This document shows positions 1-5,166 of a DNA stretch of 5,386 bases, piece after piece; the first letter of the stretch is position 1, and the number at the start of each line of letters is the position of its first letter. The stretch comes from JAKAGE01 sp964416665 (GTDB lineage Bacteria > Patescibacteriota > Minisyncoccia > UBA6257 > 2-01-FULL-56-20). The translations under genes were made by a program, and so were the position numbers. The stretch covers positions 1-5,386 of the forward strand of contig CAYQFA010000038.1 of NCBI GenBank assembly GCA_964416665.1, read 5' to 3'. Under the pieces are notes generated by a model, which saw nothing but the letters and a program-made list of their open reading frames with translations, was not told the DNA's origin and searched no databases.

Positions 1-196
1 CATCAAGGCGATTTTTTAGATCTTGTGAGGCGGCAAGGTGGTTGCTGAACTCTTCTGTTTGGTCGGTTTTTTCATCAGAATGATCGATGTCAGAACCAAA
101 GTCGATAGGTTGTTCGTCGTTCTTAATTTCCATCAAAAGCAGTCCCCGCTCCTTCTCAAGCTCTGTTTTATATTTTTTTAATTGTTCTTCTTTCAT
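1..196 (-). CDS. TraR/DksA-type zinc-finger protein, N-terminal part (cut by the window edge)
   Basis: The minus strand reads open from an ATG at 196-194 to the window edge, giving 65 codons. The start is supported by an AGGA at 204-201, four bases before the ATG. The protein begins MKEEQLKKYKTELEKERG, a charged helix of the kind that forms the DksA coiled coil. It continues with an acidic stretch (residues 31-49, IDFGSDIDHSDEKTDQTEE) and then NHLAASQDLKNRLD. This order resembles the coiled-coil part of TraR/DksA proteins common in Patescibacteria. Family members act on RNA polymerase through its secondary channel and end in a C4 zinc finger; that finger would lie beyond position 1 and cannot be checked here. 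The gene diverges from yraN across 392 bp. The family call is from recognition of the N-terminal pattern only. Another short coiled-coil protein remains possible. Confidence 0.62.
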   Translation of the reverse strand, partial: MKEEQLKKYKTELEKERGLLLMEIKNDEQPIDFGSDIDHSDEKTDQTEEFSNHLAASQDLKNRLD

Positions 197-208
197 AGTT
201 TCCTAAGG

Positions 209-223
209 ATACCCTTCGGGTAT
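209..223 (-). promoter_or_regulatory. Small hairpin just upstream of the ribosome binding site of the TraR/DksA-type gene
   Basis: ATACCC and GGGTAT (209-214 and 218-223) pair perfectly around a three-base loop. On the minus-strand RNA the loop is GAA closed by C-G, a stable small loop. The stem ends five bases before the AGGA ribosome binding site (204-201). It could influence translation or mRNA stability of the minus-strand gene. The arms are only 6 bp, so chance is possible. Confidence 0.35.
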
Positions 224-255
224 AGATGCGTCAATAGTTCGGCATGTTGAATAAT

Positions 256-350
256 CCGGCAAAACAAAGCAGCAATCGTCCAAGACGGATTTTGATAATT
301 GCCGCTTCAGAGGGTTAATCTTTGCCGCATTGCCGGAATTTTGCCGCATT
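256..350. repeat. Cluster of five TTGCCG words
   Basis: TTGCCG occurs on the plus strand at 299-304, 322-327, 330-335 and 341-346. A fifth copy is inverted at 257-262. Two copies are part of an 11-bp exact repeat, TTTGCCGCATT, at 321-331 and 340-350. Four direct copies fall within 48 bp, at start-to-start spacings of 23, 8 and 11. They lie just downstream of a possible minus-strand -10 element, so they could be binding sites for a regulator of the TraR/DksA-type gene. No known binding motif is recognised. Confidence 0.4.
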
Positions 351-353
351 ATA
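348..353 (-). promoter_or_regulatory. Possible -10 element for the TraR/DksA-type gene
   Basis: The minus strand has a perfect TATAAT at 353-348 in AT-rich surroundings. No recognisable -35 hexamer lies 16-18 bp upstream, and there is no extended -10 TG. If used, it would give a leader of about 145 nt containing the TTGCCG cluster and the 209-223 hairpin. In a region this AT-rich, TATAAT can occur by chance. Confidence 0.28.
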
Positions 354-417
354 TTTAAAATCCAAATAACCCGATAAGCCCATAAAACCTACTGTTAAAC
401 AAAATTGTTTTACAAAT

Positions 418-454
418 TGTTTTCCGTAAAACACATTAAAAATTCTTTATGAAT
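418..454 (+). repeat. Upstream copy of a duplicated yraN leader and start region
   Basis: This segment matches 554-590 at 33 of 37 positions with no gap. The core, GTAAAACACATTAAAAATTC, is exact in both (426-445 and 562-581). Both copies end in ATGAAT after three differing bases. In this upstream copy the ATG at 449 is followed by AAT and a TAA stop, so it encodes nothing. It looks like a remnant of a duplication of the DNA ahead of yraN, or two members of a repeat family. Confidence 0.7.
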
Positions 455-490
455 TAAAATTATGTTTTCCGTAAAACATAATTTTAATTC
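451..490. repeat. Inverted repeat with 18-bp perfect arms
   Basis: Arms 451-468 and 473-490 are exact reverse complements around a 4-base centre, CCGT. The inner part contains the core TGTTTTCCGTAAAACA (463-478) that also occurs at 418-433. It lacks a T-run after the stem and is almost entirely A/T, so an intrinsic terminator is unlikely. It could be a cruciform-forming or protein-binding palindrome. Confidence 0.8.
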
Positions 491-544
491 GGAGACCCAA
501 AAGGGGTTTAAGACCGCAAAATTAAATAAATAACTAATTAATCT

Positions 545-578
545 TTTTTAATGTGTTTTACGTAAAACACATTAAAAA
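545..578. repeat. 34-bp perfect palindrome in front of yraN
   Basis: Every base from 545 to 561 pairs with its partner from 562 to 578, with no interruption; the centre is ACGT (560-563). It contains the third copy of the core, TGTTTTACGTAAAACA (554-569), here fully symmetric. It ends 10 bases before the yraN start codon, so a bound protein or a hairpin in the mRNA would cover the ribosome binding region. This suggests an operator or a translational control element. No ribosome binding site is evident between it and the ATG. Confidence 0.8.
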
Positions 579-588
579 TTCAAAATGA

Positions 589-963
589 ATGAATAATAAA
601 GAAATTGGTAATTTGGGAGAAAAGATAGCCTGCGATTATTTAATTAAAAATAAATATAACATTATTGGTAGAAACTATAGGGTTGGATTCGATGAAATAG
701 ACATTATCGCAAAAAGCCAAGATGGAACACTCATATTTATAGAGGTAAAGACGGTGACCGGAAAGGGCGAATTTGTCTCAGGTTTTATGCCCGAGGATCA
801 AATGACAGGTTTCAAACTAAAAAAGACCATTAGAGCTTGTCAGAAATTCTCAGTTCAACATCCGGGCCTGATTGATGATGAGAAAGGATGGAGAATTGAT
901 CTTATCGCGATAACCTTAAAGGGCGAGAAAACGGGTATCCTTCACCATTACAAAAATCTTTGA
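589..963 (+). CDS. yraN: YraN/UPF0102 family endonuclease-fold protein
   Basis: The 124-residue product has the order of the UPF0102 (YraN) family: GNLGEKIACDYL near the N terminus (residues 7-18), RNYRVGFDEIDIIA (28-41), LIFIEVKT (48-55), a lysine-rich helix (76-79) and WRIDLIAI (101-108). E11, D38, E52 and K54 sit where the PD-(D/E)XK-like nuclease core is expected. The usual GEID is DEID here (residues 35-38). Length is normal for the family. The physiological role of YraN is poorly defined; a DNA-processing role is inferred from the fold. ATG 589 is chosen because the nearby ATG at 585 runs into a stop after three codons. The gene is about 37% G+C by hand count, against roughly 53-67% in sampled lines of hppA, and it follows a palindrome-rich leader, so recent transfer or relaxed composition is possible. 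Confidence 0.92.
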   Translation: MNNKEIGNLGEKIACDYLIKNKYNIIGRNYRVGFDEIDIIAKSQDGTLIFIEVKTVTGKGEFVSGFMPEDQMTGFKLKKTIRACQKFSVQHPGLIDDEKGWRIDLIAITLKGEKTGILHHYKNL

Positions 964-994
964 CGGAATACTGGCAATATTTGCGCGCGAGCAG

Positions 995-1022
995 TTGACA
1001 TATTTTTCAAAAGAGGTACACT
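995..1022 (+). promoter_or_regulatory. Promoter for nusA
   Basis: A perfect -35 hexamer TTGACA (995-1000) is followed after 16 bp by TACACT (1017-1022), four of six bases of the -10 consensus. Transcription would start near 1029, giving a leader of about 40 nt before the nusA ATG. The site lies in the 105-bp gap after yraN, so nusA need not depend on yraN transcription. Confidence 0.65.
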
Positions 1023-1037
1023 CAGAGAGTAATTTGT

Positions 1038-1062
1038 GGACCGCTTGGAAGCGGCCTTTTTT
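1038..1062 (+). terminator. Intrinsic-terminator-like hairpin in the nusA leader
   Basis: CCGCT (1041-1045) pairs with AGCGG (1050-1054) around a TGGA loop. The stem extends by GG (1038-1039) with CC (1055-1056) past one bulged A. Six T residues follow at 1057-1062. This is a GC-rich stem plus T-run in an otherwise AT-rich leader, as in an intrinsic terminator. It lies downstream of the nusA promoter and six bases before the nusA ATG. It could end yraN transcripts, attenuate nusA, or both. The T-run is not repeated on the other strand, so it acts in the plus direction only. Confidence 0.68.
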
Positions 1063-1068
1063 AAAGAA

Positions 1069-2304
1069 ATGCTTAACATAAAAGAATTAACAAAAGCGCT
1101 GAAGCAAGTTGCGGACGAAAAAGGATTGGATCCGGACAAGGTTTTGGATGTGATCGAATCGTCGATTGCTGCCGCGTATAAAAAAGAATACGGAGAGAGA
1201 GGAGAGGTCGTGCGATGCAAACTTGATCAAAAAACAGGGGAGTTGATTTTTTCAAAAATAAAAACGGTGGTGGATGAAAGTACGGTTCGGTTCGTTGAGG
1301 AGGACGAAGAGACTCAGGAGGGCGAAGAAAAAAAAGCGATTGCCGTCGAAGAGAGCGAGGATGATGAGCAGAAACTTCCGCGGTTCAACCCTGAGCGGCA
1401 TATCACTTTTGACGAAGCGAAAAAAATAAAGAAGGATGTTCAGGTTGGCGATGAAGTCGCGTTTGTTTTGGAATCGCACGAAGACTTCGGCCGCATCGCC
1501 GCGCAGACCGCGAAACAGGTCATCCTCCAAAAGTTGCGCGAGTCGGAACGCGATTCTATTTTGAATGAGTGGCGCGGCCGCGAAGGACAGATCGTAAGTG
1601 GCGTCGTCCAGCGGTTCGAAAGGGGAAATATTTTTATCGATCTCGGAAGAACCATCGGTGTCATGTTCGCCAATGAATCCATTCCTGGTGAACACTACCG
1701 GACAGGTGAGCGGTTGCGCTTTTTGGTGCTGGCGGTACAGGAGGACACCCGCTTGCCGGGAATCATTCTCTCGCGGTCGCATCCGAAATTTGTCGCAGAA
1801 CTTTTCCAGATGGAAGTTCCTGAACTTACAGAAAACAGCATTGAGATCAAATCGATCGCTCGCGAGGCGGGGAATCGTACGAAGATCGCTGCGGTGTCTA
1901 AAGTTGAGGGAGTCGATCCTGTCGGAGCATTGGTCGGCCAGCGCGGTACGCGCGTAATGGCGGTGAATAACGAACTTGGAAACGAAAAGATCGATATCGC
2001 CGAATGGTCGGAAGATCCTGAAAAATTCATCGCCAACGCACTTTCACCGGCAAAGGTTGACCGCGTGGAGATCCTCCCGCGCAGAGAGGCGCGTGCGTTT
2101 GTGCCGGAGAATCAGCTCAGTCTTGCCATCGGGAAAGGAGGACAGAATGTTCGCCTCGCCGCGAAGCTGACCGGTTGGAAGATAGATGTTCGTTCGCAAA
2201 ATAATCCGGAAGAGGTGCAGGAAGGGGGAGTCGCAGGGCTCATCGACACCGATCAAATTCCTCTGGTAGTAGATGATGACGAGAAAGAGGACATCATCAG
2301 CTAA
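1069..2304 (+). CDS. nusA: Transcription termination/antitermination factor NusA
   Basis: NusA binds RNA polymerase and nascent RNA and modulates pausing, termination and antitermination. The 411-residue product shows the full domain order: an N-terminal polymerase-binding domain from MLNIKELTKAL; an acidic insert at about residues 76-108; an S1 domain (about 171-237, GQIVSGVVQRFERGNIFIDL); KH1 with GVDPVGALVGQRGTRV (GQRG 290-293) and the IAEWSEDPEKFIANALSPAKV block; and KH2 with ENQLSLAIGKGGQNVRLAAK (GKGG 355-358). The tail is short and acidic, without the C-terminal repeats of E. coli NusA. The frame stays open upstream to a GTG at 1036, but that start lies at the edge of the terminator-like hairpin. 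ATG 1069 gives the usual MLxIK N terminus, so I chose it. Only a weak AAAG precedes it. rimP and infB, its usual partners, are absent here. Confidence 0.98.
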   Translation: MLNIKELTKALKQVADEKGLDPDKVLDVIESSIAAAYKKEYGERGEVVRCKLDQKTGELIFSKIKTVVDESTVRFVEEDEETQEGEEKKAIAVEESEDDEQKLPRFNPERHITFDEAKKIKKDVQVGDEVAFVLESHEDFGRIAAQTAKQVILQKLRESERDSILNEWRGREGQIVSGVVQRFERGNIFIDLGRTIGVMFANESIPGEHYRTGERLRFLVLAVQEDTRLPGIILSRSHPKFVAELFQMEVPELTENSIEIKSIAREAGNRTKIAAVSKVEGVDPVGALVGQRGTRVMAVNNELGNEKIDIAEWSEDPEKFIANALSPAKVDRVEILPRREARAFVPENQLSLAIGKGGQNVRLAAKLTGWKIDVRSQNNPEEVQEGGVAGLIDTDQIPLVVDDDEKEDIIS

Positions 2305-2349
2305 ACTAAAAACGTCGTTTTCAAATAAAATAAATACAAAAAGTTATTC

Positions 2350-4314
2350 ATGTTGTATGCAATAATTTTCGTCCCGATCGCGTTAGCAATTGTTTATAGT
2401 GCGGTGCTTGCACTTTGGCTCAAGAAGCAGCCCGCAGGAAGCGCGGACATGGTGGAAATATCGAAAGCGATCCAGGAGGGATCGATGGCATATTTGAACC
2501 GGCAGTACAAAACCGTTGCCGTGGTCGCGGTGATACTCGCGGCGGTGATCTGGTTCACGCTCGGAGCACCGGTGGCTCTCGCGTTTTTGGTGGGAGGCAT
2601 CGCTTCGGCGCTCACGGGATATATCGGAATGAACGTTGCGGTGCGCGCCAATTCCAAAACCGCCGAAGCGGCAAAGAAAGGTTTGTTCCCGGCCTTGTCG
2701 CTCGCGTTCCGCGCCGGATCGGTCACGGGACTTTTGGTCACGGCGCTCGGACTTTTGGCGGTTGCGGGAACGTATTATCTTTCGAACGGAAACATACAGG
2801 CGCTCATCGGCCTCGGCTTCGGCGCGAGCTTGATATCGATCTTCGCGCGCTTGGGTGGCGGTATTTATACGAAGGCTGCTGATGTGGGAACCGACCTTGT
2901 CGGAAAAGTTGAGGCGAACATTCCGGAAGATGATCCGAGAAACCCCGGCGTCATTGCTGACAACGTCGGCGACAACGTCGGCGATTGTGCCGGTATGGCC
3001 GCCGATCTCTTCGAAACATATGCAGTGACGCTTACCGCCGGCATTCTTCTCGGCTCGCTCACTACGGTGGTGTCCGGCACGATCGGATTCCCGTTGCTTT
3101 TGGGCGGCGTTTCGATCATCGCCTCTATATTAGGAACCTTCTTTGTACGTTTAAGCAAAAACGATTCCATCATGGGCGCGCTCTATAAAGGGTTGATCGC
3201 TTCGCTTGTTTTTGCGGCAATCGGGTTTTACTTTATCTCGACCTACGTTTTTGGTGCCGCTTACCTGCATATATATCTTTCTTCGCTCACCGGCCTCGCG
3301 GTCACGGCGCTTATGGTGATCATTACCGACTACTACACGGCAAAGCGATTCCGTCCCGTGAAGTCCATCGCTGAGGCGTCAAAATCCGGCCACGGCACAA
3401 ACATCATCATCGGCCTTTCAGTAGGAATGGAATCAACGCTCCTTCCGGCGTTTGTGATCGCGCTGGGAATTTTAGGGAGTTACGCGCTTTCCGGGATCTA
3501 TGGCGTTGCCATCGCGTCGGTCGCGATGCTTTCTGTTGCGGGGATTATCGTTTCGATCGACTCGTTCGGCCCCATCACCGACAATGCTGGCGGCATTGCC
3601 GAGATGACGAAGCAGCCGGAGAACGTGCGCAAAATCACCGATTCACTTGATGCGGTAGGGAACACTACGAAAGCGATCACAAAGGGATATGCCATCGCGT
3701 CCGCCGGTCTTGCGGCGTTAGTACTTTTCTCCAGCTATGCGAGCGAAGTCAAGAACGTCATTTTTGACCTGAGCAACCCGTCCGTTCTTGTCGGACTTTT
3801 ACTGGGCGCGGCGATGGTCTACTTCTTCGCCTCGTTGACGCTTCGTTCGGTGGGTCGCGCCGCGGGTGCCGTGGTGGATGAGATCCGTCGTCAGTTCCGT
3901 GAGATCAAGGGCCTTATGGAAGGCACCGCCAAGCCGGAGTACGGCAAGGCGGTCGATATTGTGACCAAGGCGGCGATCAAAGAGATGATCATCCCTGCGC
4001 TCGTTCCGATCGTGGGCGTGCTTGCTGTCGGATTCTTGCTGGGCGCGGAAGCGCTGGGCGGTCTCTTGATCGGCGTGATCGTAGGAGGCTTGTTCATGGC
4101 CATGTCCATGACCGCCGGAGGTGCGGCATGGGATAACGCCAAGAAGTACATCGAGGATGGCAACTTTGGCGGCAAAGGCTCTGAAGCTCACAAGGCAGCG
4201 GTCACCGGCGATACGGTCGGCGATCCGTACAAAGACACCACGGGCCCGGCCATCAACCCCTTGATCAAGGTGGTTAACATCATTGCCCTCTTGATCGTTA
4301 AATTCTTGCACTAG
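2350..4314 (+). CDS. hppA: Membrane-bound, proton-translocating pyrophosphatase, K+-independent type
   Basis: This integral membrane enzyme hydrolyses pyrophosphate and pumps protons out of the cytoplasm. The 654-residue product begins with a hydrophobic helix (LYAIIFVPIALAIVYSAVLAL) and has many membrane segments, as in the 16-helix family. The substrate loop is intact: DVGTDLVGKVEANIPEDDPRNPG from residue 178, then DNVGDNVGD at 204-212 with its Mg-binding aspartates. The second loop, DSFGPITDNAGGIAEMTKQPE, and the C-terminal GDTVGDPYKDTTGPAINP are also present. GNTTKAITKG around 437-446 has Lys441 and Thr444 at the positions that mark the K+-independent subfamily (Ala and Gly in the K+-dependent one). 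Known Na+-pumping members are K+-dependent, so H+ pumping is inferred. The ATG follows nusA by 45 bp. No ribosome binding site is obvious. Confidence 0.98.
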   Translation: MLYAIIFVPIALAIVYSAVLALWLKKQPAGSADMVEISKAIQEGSMAYLNRQYKTVAVVAVILAAVIWFTLGAPVALAFLVGGIASALTGYIGMNVAVRANSKTAEAAKKGLFPALSLAFRAGSVTGLLVTALGLLAVAGTYYLSNGNIQALIGLGFGASLISIFARLGGGIYTKAADVGTDLVGKVEANIPEDDPRNPGVIADNVGDNVGDCAGMAADLFETYAVTLTAGILLGSLTTVVSGTIGFPLLLGGVSIIASILGTFFVRLSKNDSIMGALYKGLIASLVFAAIGFYFISTYVFGAAYLHIYLSSLTGLAVTALMVIITDYYTAKRFRPVKSIAEASKSGHGTNIIIGLSVGMESTLLPAFVIALGILGSYALSGIYGVAIASVAMLSVAGIIVSIDSFGPITDNAGGIAEMTKQPENVRKITDSLDAVGNTTKAITKGYAIASAGLAALVLFSSYASEVKNVIFDLSNPSVLVGLLLGAAMVYFFASLTLRSVGRAAGAVVDEIRRQFREIKGLMEGTAKPEYGKAVDIVTKAAIKEMIIPALVPIVGVLAVGFLLGAEALGGLLIGVIVGGLFMAMSMTAGGAAWDNAKKYIEDGNFGGKGSEAHKAAVTGDTVGDPYKDTTGPAINPLIKVVNIIALLIVKFLH

Positions 4315-4366
4315 GCTCTTGGGGTTTGTAGTATTAAGCAGGGTAAGGCAGTATTAATAGATAACC

Positions 4367-4999
4367 ATGACCAATTCAAAAAACCAATCTCCGCGCGGCG
4401 GGGAAGAGTACTCGCAATATCTCATCCCGACCGTCATCGAAAAATCGCAGTATGGCGAGCGTGCGTATGACATCTATTCGCGGCTTCTTAAGGAGCGCAT
4501 CATTTTTTTGGCGGGCCCGATCAATGATGGCGTTGCGAACATCATCATCGCGCAACTGCTTTTCCTCGAGCACGAAGATGCGAAAAAGGATATCAAGCTT
4601 TATATCAACAGCCCGGGCGGTTCGGTCACTGCCGGTATGGCGATCTACGACACCATGCAATACGTTAAGCCGGATGTCTCGACGATGTGCGTAGGCATCG
4701 CGGCTTCAATGGGCGCGTTCTTACTTGCGTCAGGGAAAAAGGGGAAGCGCTTTGCGTTGCCGAACTCGGAGATACTCCTTCATCAAGTTGCCGTTGATTC
4801 AATCGGCGGACAGGCTACCGAGATCGAGATCTCCGCGCGGCAGATATTGAAGACGAAACAGCGGCTCAATCAGATACTCGCAAAGCACACCGGCCAAACA
4901 TTGGCGAAGATCGAGAAAGACACCGAGCGGGATTTTTGGCTTTCAGCCGAAGAAGCGAAAGACTACGGCGTGCTCGATACGATCATAAAGAAGTCTTAA
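4367..4999 (+). CDS. clpP: ATP-dependent Clp protease proteolytic subunit ClpP
   Basis: ClpP forms the double-heptamer serine protease chamber that works with Clp ATPases such as ClpX or ClpC, in the cytoplasm. The 210-residue product has the complete catalytic triad: Ser114 in GIAASMGAFLLASG, His139 in ILLHQ, and Asp189 in KDTERDFWLSAEEA. Other family marks are LIPTVIEKSQYGERAYDIYSRLL (19-41), RIIFLAGPI (44-52), LYINSPGGSVTAGMAIYDTM (78-97) and GQATEIEISARQIL (148-161). About 18 residues precede the conserved LIPTVIE, probably a short propeptide removed on maturation. One extra residue is present between His139 and GQAT relative to E. coli ClpP. The gene starts 52 bp after hppA, with no clear ribosome binding site; TTGCAC (4306-4311) and TAGTAT (4329-4334), 17 bp apart, form only a weak promoter candidate. 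No Clp ATPase is in the window. Confidence 0.98.
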   Translation: MTNSKNQSPRGGEEYSQYLIPTVIEKSQYGERAYDIYSRLLKERIIFLAGPINDGVANIIIAQLLFLEHEDAKKDIKLYINSPGGSVTAGMAIYDTMQYVKPDVSTMCVGIAASMGAFLLASGKKGKRFALPNSEILLHQVAVDSIGGQATEIEISARQILKTKQRLNQILAKHTGQTLAKIEKDTERDFWLSAEEAKDYGVLDTIIKKS

Positions 5000-5038
5000 G
5001 TTGGGGCGGTTCAGAGGCAGAGTTTCTAAGCGAAAATG

Positions 5039-5060
5039 AGTTATCCTGAAGTTATCCACA
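5039..5060 (+). promoter_or_regulatory. DnaA box plus a degenerate neighbour 11 bp away
   Basis: TTATCCACA at 5052-5060 is a perfect DnaA-box consensus. TTATCCTGA at 5041-5049 matches it at seven of nine positions. The shared AGTTATCC repeats at exactly 11 bp (5039-5046 and 5050-5057), about one helical turn. The pair sits about 30 bp upstream of the -10 element at 5091. No further box is visible, so an origin is not indicated; a regulatory site is more likely. A single 9-mer can occur by chance. Confidence 0.45.
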
Positions 5061-5087
5061 GGCGTGGTTTTTCGCGCGAATCAATAT

Positions 5088-5096
5088 TGCTATACT
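5088..5096 (+). promoter_or_regulatory. Extended -10 promoter
   Basis: TGC followed by TATACT (5091-5096) is an extended -10 element, with five of six bases of TATAAT. There is no good -35; the bases 17 bp upstream are TTTTTC. Transcription would begin near 5103. No credible protein gene follows on the plus strand, so the product, if any, may be a noncoding RNA. Confidence 0.5.
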
Positions 5097-5127
5097 AAAG
5101 GCAGTAGATTGATTTGAGAATAGGATT

Positions 5128-5166
5128 CAAATCGCTCGCAGAGCGATGTTTGTGGCCAAGGCCACA
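5128..5166 (+). repeat. Two back-to-back GC-rich hairpins
   Basis: ATCGCTC (5131-5137) pairs with GAGCGAT (5141-5147) around GCA. TGTGGCC (5151-5157) pairs with GGCCACA (5160-5166) around AA, in practice a 6-bp stem with a CAAG loop. The two perfect stems are three bases apart. They begin about 28 bases after the predicted start of the 5103 transcript. They could be the structured 5' part of a small RNA or a REP-like palindromic element. Neither hairpin is followed by a T-run, so they are not standard terminators. Confidence 0.55.

Larger units (their letters stand above)
197..588. other. AT-rich divergent intergenic region, no supported gene
   Basis: This 392-bp stretch separates two divergent genes. 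Its left part (197-350) holds a small hairpin and a cluster of TTGCCG words. Its right part (394-588) is built of palindromes around a TGTTTTMCGTAAAACA core. By hand count, 361-600 is roughly 17-30% G+C per 60-base line, far below the genes to the right. No reading frame here has both a usable start context and a plausible protein. The region probably carries the promoters and operators of both genes, but I cannot place a convincing promoter for yraN. Confidence 0.7.

Noticed and set aside
206..234. Minus-strand promoter TTGACG, 17 bp, TATCCT
   Set aside because: The -10 is weak (4 of 6) and the start site would fall around the ribosome binding site of the TraR/DksA-type gene, leaving almost no leader.
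244..318. 24-codon reading frame on the plus strand beginning ATG TTG AAT
   Set aside because: No ribosome binding site, no recognisable protein, and it lies in the presumed regulatory region of a divergent gene.
545..578. 34-bp palindrome as an intrinsic terminator
   Set aside because: The stem is almost all A/T and the plus strand continues with A residues, without the needed T-run after a GC-rich stem. It reads the same on the other strand.
418..590. Palindromic repeats with gaps, as in a CRISPR array
   Set aside because: Only three cores, unequal gaps of 29 and 75 bp, repeat flanks that differ, and no cas gene nearby.
1036..1068. Upstream GTG start for nusA at 1036
   Set aside because: It would add 11 residues encoded by the terminator-like hairpin and T-run. 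The family N terminus begins at ATG 1069.
1252..1782. Long minus-strand open frame opposite nusA (176 codons)
   Set aside because: It lies wholly opposite a certain gene and its product resembles no family. Likewise the 170-codon minus frame at 3799-4311 opposite hppA and the plus frame at 2415-2882 within hppA.
2309..2321. AAAACG T CGTTTT inverted repeat after nusA as a terminator
   Set aside because: The loop is one base, the stem is mostly A/T, and no T-run follows beyond the arm. A nusA-hppA readthrough is at least as likely.
4330..4357. AGTATTAA direct repeat (4330-4337 and 4350-4357) before clpP
   Set aside because: An 8-bp AT-rich repeat in a 52-bp gap is expected by chance. It gives no convincing -35/-10 spacing.
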